From contig NC_035928.1 in the NCBI RefSeq assembly GCF_000348985.1, positions 434,001-498,000 of the forward strand: DNA of 64,000 nucleotides, in the 5' to 3' direction. Source of the DNA: Huiozyma naganishii CBS 8797. Taxonomy: Eukaryota > Ascomycota > Saccharomycetes > Saccharomycetales > Saccharomycetaceae. How positions within the stretch are numbered: position 1 is the first letter of the stretch; each line of letters starts with the position of its first letter. A program made the position numbers and the translations under genes. Under the pieces are notes generated by a model. The model worked only from the letters and a program-made list of their open reading frames with translations, did not search any database and was not told the origin of the DNA. Shown piece by piece: positions 1 through 7,325 of the stretch.

Positions 1-636
1 ATCCCTGAACAAGTCCTTTCTAAACTCACACCCTTTCAAAAGTGTTCTTAGTAGAGATCTCCCCGGTTGTTGCCAGTAGGGACCCAAATGATCATCACCG
101 TATGCAAAATCCAAGTACAACTCATCCAGGTCAGGGTACCCCGTGATCAACTGATCCGCGTACCCCCAAACAGCGACTGTCCCACCAGTGGTGAGTGCCC
201 CTGCGACACTCTCTTGAAACTTGTTGAAATCAAACCAGTGAGCACACTCTACAGCAGTCACCAGATCGTACTCATGATTCTGTTCAATCTGGTCGTACGA
301 ACAGACGCGGAACTCGACAACGGGACGTTCTTGTGGCACCTGTGCCAACCTCGACTCTGCCTGCTCCACCATCACACGTGAGACATCGCACCCAACTACT
401 CTAGTACAACCAGGCACCCTGTGAGCCAATTCAAAAGTCGCAGTCCCTGGACCACACCCAATATCGAGAACACACCCTGGGGGGGTGCCTCCACCGCCAC
501 CTCGCCTTGCCTCACGACGTGACTCTTCCCCGTCTTCATGGTACGAAATGAGTGTATCGTAGAACTGGGGGGGGTAAGAGGGTCTACACGCCTCGTACCT
601 GTGCGTATCGAAGTCTTTTGCCGAGAAGGTGGACAT
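1..636 (-). CDS. TMT1: Trans-aconitate methyltransferase, 5' part (cut by window edge)
   Basis: This is an S-adenosylmethionine-dependent methyltransferase of the S. cerevisiae Tmt1 type, which methylates trans-aconitate and other dicarboxylates in the cytosol. The minus-strand frame opens at an ATG at 636 and stays open to base 1, giving 212 codons of a family that is about 300 residues long. The start MSTFSAKDF and the following RPSYPPQFYD match the family N-terminus. SAM-binding motif I is DIGCGPGTA, followed by TAVECAHWFDF and WGYADQ and then GPYWQQPGRS. An unusual run of Arg and Gly codons lies just before motif I. In S. cerevisiae TMT1 is also close to BMH1 on the opposite strand, which supports orthology. 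The 3' end lies outside the window. Confidence 0.9.
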   Translation of the reverse strand, partial: MSTFSAKDFDTHRYEACRPSYPPQFYDTLISYHEDGEESRREARRGGGGGTPPGCVLDIGCGPGTATFELAHRVPGCTRVVGCDVSRVMVEQAESRLAQVPQERPVVEFRVCSYDQIEQNHEYDLVTAVECAHWFDFNKFQESVAGALTTGGTVAVWGYADQLITGYPDLDELYLDFAYGDDHLGPYWQQPGRSLLRTLLKGCEFRKDLFRD

Positions 637-1753
637 GGGGACGTGTAGCACAACCCAGAGCAGGACCCACTATACCATACCATCGTGGTAACCGTCATCA
701 CCGACTACTACAGGGGAACAGGGGGACCAGGATTCCAACCAACCACGTGACGGAGGCGGACCCAGAAACGCACCCATCTGTGACCTGGATACGTGATAGG
801 TGCAGAACTGTGCAAGTGATGGTGCTGGTAGTAGCATATATGTTCGAGGGCAATGACATTGACAGACCCACTTAAATGCGGACCTGTCTCTGTTGCAACC
901 AGTGACAGCTGCAAATACGACTAATACTACTGTTGCAAGAAAATGCTCTTCGCGTTGGTGATACCAAGACTACTCTGTTGGCCAAGTACTATCCACACTG
1001 TAACTATACAGGAATAATAGACGCCACCTGTGGAATTCCCGTAGGCTCTCGACAACGTATGCAGCTAGGGTAAAAAAGGCTTCAGCTTTCTAATGTATTG
1101 ATCTACAATGTTCTCCGTAGTCTATACTGATAAGTGAGTAACTATGTGCTTCCTTTCTTTTGTATGCAGTTTTCCATCTCATTATCGTCTAGGATGATAT
1201 ACATCCAGATTATACCCTAGCAGATAGCAGTGCCGTGATCTGCCTCTACTGTGCCAGAATAATGCTCGTGCGGAGTTGAATCCCGCAACTGGAGACAGTT
1301 TTATAGTAACCGGAACGCATTGCTTTCTTGCACAGTGAAGGATAAGCAGAGCACTATTATCTATATACCTTTTGCACAGACCTTGCATTTCAAGTGCTAC
1401 AGCAGTACTGTCAATCGTAGATTATGGCTATCACTGGCTTTTACTTTCTAGAAATGAACACATTATTTACAATTGCGATGCCGAGGTGCAACTGTAGAGG
1501 TTGATAATGTGAATTGAGTTATGATCGGCCGAGTCGGGGCGACCCTGTTGTTATAGCATCTTCAGCACGTACTTAGCGCTATCCTGTCACGTGCACATTC
1601 CGCAGTCACGTGATTTGCGGAATTCGCTGCGGGCGGGACCCCAATATTTCAGTCCCGCACCAGGTCTACTTCTTACATTGAGCAGAACCCTGCCACAGTG
1701 TTTCTTGTAGGACGCTGCGGTACCAGCGCACGTGACGCCGAATACAAAACTGG

Positions 1754-1814
1754 TTACCCGCGCTGCTTTCTCCCCGCCGTTCAAAGCGACAGCTCAGAGC
1801 CCCGCTCCGGGTAA
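1754..1814. promoter_or_regulatory. Pair of Reb1-type sites in the BMH1 promoter
   Basis: TTACCCG at 1754-1760 and its inverse CGGGTAA at 1808-1814 match the Reb1 general regulatory factor core. They stand about 165-225 bases before the BMH1 start. Reb1 normally keeps promoters nucleosome-free. The match is visible in the sequence, but the binding is inferred. Confidence 0.5.
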
Positions 1815-1922
1815 CACCCCCCCTCTTTTCTGCTTCGCAACGAAACTTCCTGGAAACAAAAACAACAACAGCACGGGGAGAGACAGTGATACAAGGGTAT
1901 CACTGCTGCCACTGGTACCATT

Positions 1923-1943
1923 ACAACTACAACTACAACTACA
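1923..1943 (+). repeat. ACAACT hexamer repeat in the BMH1 5' leader
   Basis: Just over three perfect copies of the hexamer ACAACT lie 37-57 bases before the BMH1 start codon, probably in the untranslated leader. The strand is purine-poor and G-free. No function is known to me. Confidence 0.6.
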
Positions 1944-1979
1944 ATCACTACAGTCGCAAACACGTCTACCAAACACAAC

Positions 1980-2777
1980 ATGTCTTTGAGCCGTGAGGAT
2001 TCGGTGTACCTGGCGAAGCTGACGGAGCAAGCGGAGCGCTACGAGGAGATGGTGGAGAACATGAAGGCTGTGGCGTCTGCTGGACAAGAACTGTCCGTCG
2101 AGGAACGTAACCTGCTGTCTGTCGCTTACAAGAACGTCATTGGCGGGAGACGTGCCTCGTGGAGAATTGTGTCGTCGATTGAGCAGAAGGAGGAGGCCAA
2201 GGGGGCCGGGGCTGACACGGACGCAGCAGGGGGCAGACCGCACCAGAGGGATGTGATCGCCGCGTACCGTGCCAAGATCGAACAGGAGTTGACGAAGATC
2301 TCGCAGGATATCTTGTCAGTGTTGGACGAACATCTGATCCCATCGGCGACCACAGGGGAGTCTAAAGTGTTTTACTACAAGATGAAGGGGGACTACCACC
2401 GGTACTTGGCTGAGTTCGCCCAGGGCGACGTCAGGGACCGTGCTGGCGGGGACTCCCAGGAGGCGTACCAGAAGGCTTCGGAGATCGCAGCGACGGAACT
2501 GGCTCCAACGCATCCAATCCGTCTCGGGCTCGCTTTGAATTTCTCAGTGTTCTACTACGAGATACTAAACTCACCAGATAAAGCCTGCCATTTGGCGAAA
2601 CAGGCCTTTGACGACGCAATCGCAGAACTGGACACTTTGTCAGAGGAATCCTACAAGGACAGCACGCTCATCATGCAGTTGCTGAGAGATAACCTCACTT
2701 TGTGGACCTCAGACATGGCAGAACAGGGGTCGGCGGAACCCGCACCACCAGCAGAACAGGAACCAGCTGCGCAATGA
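1980..2777 (+). CDS. BMH1: 14-3-3 protein
   Basis: This 265-residue 14-3-3 protein is close to the 267 residues of S. cerevisiae Bmh1. These proteins form dimers that bind phosphoserine/phosphothreonine peptides and act in signalling, exocytosis and transcription. Family signature 1 is [16 protein letters not shown] at residues 43-58. Signature 2, [20 protein letters not shown], is near residues 224-243. The C-terminal tail is rich in Ala, Pro and Gln, as in yeast 14-3-3s. A short extra Gly/Ala/Asp-rich stretch follows QKEEAKG. PDA1 begins only 159 bases after the stop codon, in the same order as in S. cerevisiae. Post-duplication yeasts may also have BMH2; I name it BMH1 because TMT1 and PDA1 flank it. 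Confidence 0.93.
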   Translation: MSLSREDSVYLAKLTEQAERYEEMVENMKAVASAGQELSVEERNLLSVAYKNVIGGRRASWRIVSSIEQKEEAKGAGADTDAAGGRPHQRDVIAAYRAKIEQELTKISQDILSVLDEHLIPSATTGESKVFYYKMKGDYHRYLAEFAQGDVRDRAGGDSQEAYQKASEIAATELAPTHPIRLGLALNFSVFYYEILNSPDKACHLAKQAFDDAIAELDTLSEESYKDSTLIMQLLRDNLTLWTSDMAEQGSAEPAPPAEQEPAAQ

Positions 2778-2936
2778 TTTCCGTGGCAAGCAAGTATCTA
2801 TGTACCCGTTCACGTATACAACCTTCACTCTGTCACAGTCGACGAATCGCGTTTGGCTATCGTTACAAATTGAAGTTGCAACAATATCAACAACTATCTT
2901 CCAGTACTAGTTAGTACAAGGGGACAAGCACCCACG

Positions 2937-4220
2937 ATGTCTGCCGTTGCTATGTCGTTGAGAAGGTCTGGGCAGTTGCTGAACTTGTCGCGGGCTGCAG
3001 GAAGGAGATGGCTCGCCACTGCTCGTGCTGGTGGCACAGGGGTAGGTACTGGGACTGGAACCGCAGAGAAGTCAACCACGGGGGGCACCGCCACGAGCGG
3101 TGACGCTGACGCTGTACAGATTGACTTGCCGGAGAACTCGTTCGAGGGATACCTCTTGGACACGCCATCCTTGCAGTACAGCACGACGAAGGCGTCTCTG
3201 TTGCAGATGTACAAAGATATGGTCGTCATTCGCCGTATGGAGATGGCTTGCGACGCTCTGTACAAGGCGAAGAAGATCCGTGGGTTCTGCCACTTGTCCG
3301 TCGGGCAGGAGGCCATCGCGGTCGGGATCGAGAACGCAATCACGAAACTGGACTCCGTAATCACATCGTACCGTTGCCATGGGTTCACGTACATGCGCGG
3401 TGCGTCAGTCAAACAGGTACTAGCGGAACTGATGGGGAAACGTGAAGGTGTGTCCTACGGGAAGGGTGGGTCCATGCACTTGTACGCGCCCAACTTCTTC
3501 GGCGGGAACGGGATCGTAGGTGCACAGGTACCCCTGGGCACTGGGCTAGCGTTTGCGCACCAGTACAAGAACGAGGACGCCTGTTCGTTCACTCTGTATG
3601 GTGACGGTGCGTCCAACCAGGGACAAGTCTTTGAATCGTACAACATGGCGAAACTGTGGAACCTACCAGTGGTCTACTGTTGCGAGAACAACAAGTACGG
3701 GATGGGTACCGCCGCGTCGCGGTCCTCAGCGACCACAGAGTACTACAAGCGTGGGCAATACATCCCTGGGCTCAAAGTCAACGGTATGGACATCCTAGCC
3801 GTGTACCAGGCCTCCAAATTCGCCAAGGACTGGTGTGTATCCGGTAAGGGTCCACTCGTCCTTGAGTTCGAGACGTACAGGTACGGTGGTCACTCGATGT
3901 CTGACCCGGGGACCACGTACAGGACCAGGGAGGAGATCCAGAACATGCGGTCCAAGAACGACCCAATCGCAGGGCTCAAGATGCACCTCTTGGATTTGGG
4001 GATCGCCACGGACGCAGAGGTCAAGCAGTACGACAAGGCAGCTCGCAAGTACGTCGACGAACAGGTCCAGCTTGCGGACAAAGCGGCTCCTCCAGAGGCC
4101 AAACTTTCGATCCTCTTCGAGGACGTCTACGTTAAGGGGTCCGAGATCCCCACGCTGCGCGGCAGGATCCCAGAGGACACCTGGGACTTCCAGAAGAACG
4201 ATTTTGCCACGCAGAAGTGA
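2937..4220 (+). CDS. PDA1: Pyruvate dehydrogenase E1 component subunit alpha, mitochondrial
   Basis: This 427-residue protein (S. cerevisiae Pda1 has 420) is the alpha subunit of the thiamine-diphosphate-dependent E1 of the mitochondrial pyruvate dehydrogenase complex, and it works with Pdb1. The first 30 or so residues are rich in Arg, Ser, Leu and Ala with no acidic residue, as expected of a matrix-targeting presequence. A longer Gly/Thr-rich linker follows. The thiamine diphosphate motif runs from GDGASNQGQ near residue 222 to the ENN near residue 249. YGGHSMSDPGTTYR near residue 316 holds the conserved regulatory serines phosphorylated by PDH kinase. Gene order BMH1-PDA1-DMC1 is as in S. 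cerevisiae. Confidence 0.97.
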   Translation: MSAVAMSLRRSGQLLNLSRAAGRRWLATARAGGTGVGTGTGTAEKSTTGGTATSGDADAVQIDLPENSFEGYLLDTPSLQYSTTKASLLQMYKDMVVIRRMEMACDALYKAKKIRGFCHLSVGQEAIAVGIENAITKLDSVITSYRCHGFTYMRGASVKQVLAELMGKREGVSYGKGGSMHLYAPNFFGGNGIVGAQVPLGTGLAFAHQYKNEDACSFTLYGDGASNQGQVFESYNMAKLWNLPVVYCCENNKYGMGTAASRSSATTEYYKRGQYIPGLKVNGMDILAVYQASKFAKDWCVSGKGPLVLEFETYRYGGHSMSDPGTTYRTREEIQNMRSKNDPIAGLKMHLLDLGIATDAEVKQYDKAARKYVDEQVQLADKAAPPEAKLSILFEDVYVKGSEIPTLRGRIPEDTWDFQKNDFATQK

Positions 4221-4282
4221 ATACCATCCACTTACCTGCTCCCATCACAACATCCTATATATAACACGTCTAAGTATTGAAT

Positions 4283-4319
4283 ACGCGTATTACAACTTGC
4301 TCTCAGTTTTAGCCGCTGA
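4283..4319 (+). promoter_or_regulatory. URS1-like and MCB-like sites before DMC1
   Basis: TAGCCGCTGA at 4310-4319 differs by one base from the Ume6-bound URS1 consensus TAGCCGCCGA, which represses early meiotic genes in mitosis. An MCB-type hexamer ACGCGT lies at 4283-4288. Both lie within 80 bases of the DMC1 start. DMC1 in S. cerevisiae is controlled by meiosis-specific elements, so the URS1 reading is plausible but untested. Confidence 0.4.
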
Positions 4320-4358
4320 CCATTCCACCACCACTTCAACAGCAAGACCATCAGCAAG

Positions 4359-5348
4359 ATGTCGAGCACAGAGACGGAGACACAGGCTGTAGTGGGGGTA
4401 GAGGAGTTGCAGAACTACGGGATCAACGCCTCGGACCTGTCGAAGCTGAAGAGCAGCGGGATCTTCACGGTGAACACGGTTCTGTCGACTACAAGGCGGA
4501 ACCTGTGCAAAGTACGCGGGCTCAGCGAGGTCAAAGTCGAGAAGATCAAAGAAGCTGCGGCCAAGATCGTGCGTGTCGGGTTTGTCCCCGCTACGTTGCA
4601 ACTCGAGCTCCGGCAGCGGGTCATTGCGCTCTCCACGGGGGCGAAGAACCTCGACGCGATCCTTGGTGGAGGCATTATGACCATGTCCATCACAGAGGTG
4701 TTTGGTGAGTTCCGTTGCGGGAAGACACAGATGTCGCACACGCTGTGTGTCACAGCACAGTTGCCCCGCGAGATGGGCGGTGGAGAGGGCAAAGTCGCTT
4801 ACATTGACACGGAGGGGACTTTCCGCCCAGAGCGGATCCGGCAGATCGCAGAGAGGTACGAACTGGACCCGGATACGTGTCTCGAGAACATCACTTATGC
4901 GCGCGCTTTGAACAGCGAGCACCAGATGGAACTCGTTGAACAACTCGGCGGAGAACTGTCTTCGGGGGACTACCGTCTTATAATCGTGGACTCGATCATG
5001 GCAAACTTTAGGGTCGACTACTGCGGGAGGGGTGAACTTAACGAGAGACAGCAGCGGCTCAATCAACACCTGTTCAAATTGAACAGACTCGCGGAGGAGT
5101 TTAACGTCGCAGTGTTCATGGCAAATCAGGTGCAATCGGACCCAGGTGCCTCAGCACTGTTCGCGTCAGCGGACGGCAGGAAGCCCGTTGGTGGACACGT
5201 ACTAGCACACGCCTCAGCGACAAGAATTCTCCTCCGTAAGGGAAGAGGGGAGGAAAGAGTGGCCAAACTTCAGGACTCACCAGATATGCCCGAGAGGGAG
5301 TGCGTCTACCTCATTGGAGAGAAGGGCATCTGCGACGCAACCGATTAG
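4359..5348 (+). CDS. DMC1: Meiosis-specific RecA-family recombinase Dmc1
   Basis: This 329-residue strand-exchange protein assembles on single-stranded DNA at meiotic double-strand breaks in the nucleus and promotes interhomologue recombination. A helix-hairpin-helix N-terminal domain contains NYGINASDL and [20 protein letters not shown]. The Walker A motif is GEFRCGKTQ near residues 116-124, and Walker B is LIIVDSIMA near 207. The DNA-binding loop 2 region is [20 protein letters not shown]. Dmc1 is told from Rad51 by its short N-terminus and its close match along the whole length. The gene is one uninterrupted frame, whereas S. cerevisiae DMC1 has an intron. Its third codon positions are notably GC-rich. 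ISC10 converges on it from 154 bases downstream. Confidence 0.96.
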   Translation: MSSTETETQAVVGVEELQNYGINASDLSKLKSSGIFTVNTVLSTTRRNLCKVRGLSEVKVEKIKEAAAKIVRVGFVPATLQLELRQRVIALSTGAKNLDAILGGGIMTMSITEVFGEFRCGKTQMSHTLCVTAQLPREMGGGEGKVAYIDTEGTFRPERIRQIAERYELDPDTCLENITYARALNSEHQMELVEQLGGELSSGDYRLIIVDSIMANFRVDYCGRGELNERQQRLNQHLFKLNRLAEEFNVAVFMANQVQSDPGASALFASADGRKPVGGHVLAHASATRILLRKGRGEERVAKLQDSPDMPERECVYLIGEKGICDATD

Positions 5349-5501
5349 CACGATATCGGTCCATCATCTGCTATCAATTTTACTACGCATTGCATCCTTG
5401 GGAAGGACCCATTTGGCTTCAGTAACTGTATACACATACACATGTAGGTTGTTATGTAACATCAACGAAAAGAATACCCCCCCCATCTAGAAGCCATTAG
5501 T

Positions 5502-6152
5502 TTAACACTCGCTTTCATCCCTCATTCTGAGTGGGATCCTCGAGTAATTCCAGGGACAAGCGTAAAACTGCTTTCTTCGCTCGTGCAACTCGAAGAAATC
5601 AAACTTGTCGATACCAAAGAGGTGGTACTTCAACCAGTCCCACTTGGAGATCACTGAGTGCAGCTCGTTGTACTCCATCTCTTCTGGGAAAACATTGCAT
5701 TTCCGACCAGTCTCTCGCAGAAGCATATCATCATGCACTCCATTATCATCGAATCGGTACTCATAATTATTCATGTGAACCAGCGGGGTGCAATCATTAT
5801 TGATCGGTACTGTCCGCAGTAACACACTAAAATTGATCGAGTTCGTTTCTAAATCAGAGCGCACCGCGGGTGAAGCAGGAATATACTGCGTATTTACCTT
5901 TCCCAATCGACCAATATCTGTATCCCTATTCTGGCCAATGGCCTCAGGCTGAGACGATTCTGACACTGGTGGGGTTAAATCTTTAAACAGTTTCATCCTA
6001 GCGGCAAGAACGTTCAACTCATAGTTCTCTTGGTAACGTTTGTTAGAGGGCGGTTGCTGTGGTCTGTATCGAGCCCGCCTCGTAGATTTCAAAGCTGCAG
6101 AGGGTGCCCTCAGGGGAGCGTTCCCGTTCGAATTGACATTAATTGACTTCAT
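5502..6152 (-). CDS. ISC10: Probable sporulation protein Isc10
   Basis: This 216-residue protein is called mainly from position: it converges on DMC1 and is followed by SLO1, exactly as ISC10 (YER180C, 267 residues) does in S. cerevisiae. Isc10 is a meiosis-specific protein needed for spore formation. The N-terminal third is basic and probably disordered. A conserved-looking core reads NYELNVLAARMKLFKDLTPP. The C-terminal part is rich in aromatic residues (KWDWLKYHLFGIDKFDFFEL). I chose the ATG at 6152: the frame continues upstream to 6242 without another ATG, and that part would cover a candidate Ndt80 site. No enzymatic motif is visible. Confidence 0.6.
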   Translation of the reverse strand: MKSINVNSNGNAPLRAPSAALKSTRRARYRPQQPPSNKRYQENYELNVLAARMKLFKDLTPPVSESSQPEAIGQNRDTDIGRLGKVNTQYIPASPAVRSDLETNSINFSVLLRTVPINNDCTPLVHMNNYEYRFDDNGVHDDMLLRETGRKCNVFPEEMEYNELHSVISKWDWLKYHLFGIDKFDFFELHERRKQFYACPWNYSRIPLRMRDESEC

Positions 6153-6229
6153 TTTATCGCGTCGGTAGTCGATGAAGTGTCGCTGTACCTGCCTGCTTGC
6201 TTTAATTCTGTGATTGAAGTGGAGACCTC

Positions 6230-6244
6230 TTTTGTGACACAAAA
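6230..6244. promoter_or_regulatory. Palindromic Ndt80 middle sporulation element before ISC10
   Basis: TTTTGTGACACAAAA is a perfect 15-base palindrome lying 78-92 bases before the chosen ISC10 ATG. Each arm matches the middle sporulation element consensus (core CRCAAAW) bound by Ndt80. This agrees with a meiotic role for the downstream gene. Confidence 0.55.
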
Positions 6245-6435
6245 ACTATTAAGAAAAGACACCGTTTACTGTCATCGGTAAATATATTGTACTTTAGAAA
6301 CTGGGCCACATGTCACAAGAAAACTTATTGGTAACGTGTGTCCGATGTTTGTCTCAAATCCGGCAATATAAACGGACAATGGCGAGAATGTATTGTCGGC
6401 GATGGAGCACTGTTCGGTAACTTCAAGCCCCAAGA

Positions 6436-6708
6436 TCATTTCTCAAGGACGTTACTCGAACTCATTAGATTGTTGATATACCCTTGCAGATAGGTATTCT
6501 GTTGTTCCAGATTATCGCAGATCTTGCGTTGCTCCAAGGTCTTGTTCCATAGAAGGTCGAGAGTGTCTCTTAATAGAACCGTCTCCTTTAGCAGCTTGTC
6601 GTCCTCTGTCCTACCGGCAGAAGAGGACCCTTCTGGAGTGGGTACCTGTTCACTTGTACTAGCGGTTACTGTATCCTTGGACGGTTCCGTGTTGACGGGA
6701 TTGCTCAT
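6436..6708 (-). CDS. SLO1: Short coiled-coil protein Slo1 (SCOCO homologue)
   Basis: This 90-residue protein matches small SCOC/SCOCO-type coiled-coil proteins; S. cerevisiae Slo1 has 85 residues and interacts with the Arl3 GTPase at the Golgi. The first 35 residues are Ser/Thr/Glu-rich and likely disordered. From about residue 38 the sequence is a heptad-patterned helix (LLKETVLLRDTLDLLWNKTL, then LEQQNTYLQGYINNLM). The order DMC1-ISC10-SLO1 is the same as in S. cerevisiae. The ATG at 6708 is the only sensible start. Confidence 0.85.
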   Translation of the reverse strand: MSNPVNTEPSKDTVTASTSEQVPTPEGSSSAGRTEDDKLLKETVLLRDTLDLLWNKTLEQRKICDNLEQQNTYLQGYINNLMSSSNVLEK

Positions 6709-7325
6709 TGCTATGGTGTGTGTTTTCGATAAAGGTTAGGTTGTTCAGTATGACAACTTTTTGTCATCTGTTAACATTTTGTTCAAAACTCGTTCCAATT
6801 TTATCAACTATTTAAGAAACTCAAACGAAAAGAACTAGTGGGAAAAACGGGGAGAGTACTCCAATTGTCTCCCCCATCTCAAGTTCCAATTGATAGCCCT
6901 ATGCGAGAATAAATCGGGAACTTTCTTTACGAATGGACTCATGACCCGTTACCCTATCCAATACAGTACTGTGAACTATTATAAACCCGACATGTGAGTA
7001 TACGAACTCGAGACATGCGGATGGCCCGTTATCCGGAACGTATATAAGCCGCAAGGTATCTGGACCGACATTTTTCAAGACCGTCTCTAAATCCAGAACC
7101 CAAAGAACAAAGAAACCAGTCTTAGACAAGAAAGCACAACTGATATAACTACATACCTTACGTATACGGCGTAAATACACGATATCCGAGTCCTTACACA
7201 CTTTACTCAATTACAACCTGCTTTAGCTCTTACACCCTATCAGCTCTCTTTTTATCCATATAGTAAGACAAATACACTTGTTATATAAGATAACCTACTT
7301 TAAATGATATCGTCAAATGGATTAT
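6709..7325. other. Spacer between SLO1 and EMP70, no gene seen
   Basis: This 617-base interval holds the SLO1 promoter side and the EMP70 3' side. A 103-codon minus-strand frame at 6899-7210 has no ATG and no recognisable similarity. The junction also marks where the chromosome V-like block meets the chromosome XII-like block. Confidence 0.6.

Larger units (their letters stand above)
637..1979. other. Long gene-free divergent spacer between TMT1 and BMH1
   Basis: About 1.3 kb carry no credible gene; short frames here lack homology that I recognise. In S. cerevisiae the helicase gene ECM32 sits in this interval, and no trace of it is visible. CACGTG E-boxes, the core of Cbf1 sites, occur at 744-749, 1588-1593, 1607-1612 and 1729-1734. 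Two Reb1-type motifs lie at 1754-1760 (TTACCCG) and 1808-1814 (CGGGTAA) near BMH1. Confidence 0.7.

Noticed and set aside
1..701. Apparent frameshift in TMT1 at a run of 7 C
   Set aside because: Translation from the ATG at 636 passes the run in frame straight into DIGCGPGTA. The competing frame is only a shadow.
6899..7210. 103-codon minus-strand frame between SLO1 and EMP70
   Set aside because: It begins at TTG, contains no ATG, and shows no similarity or domain that I recognise.
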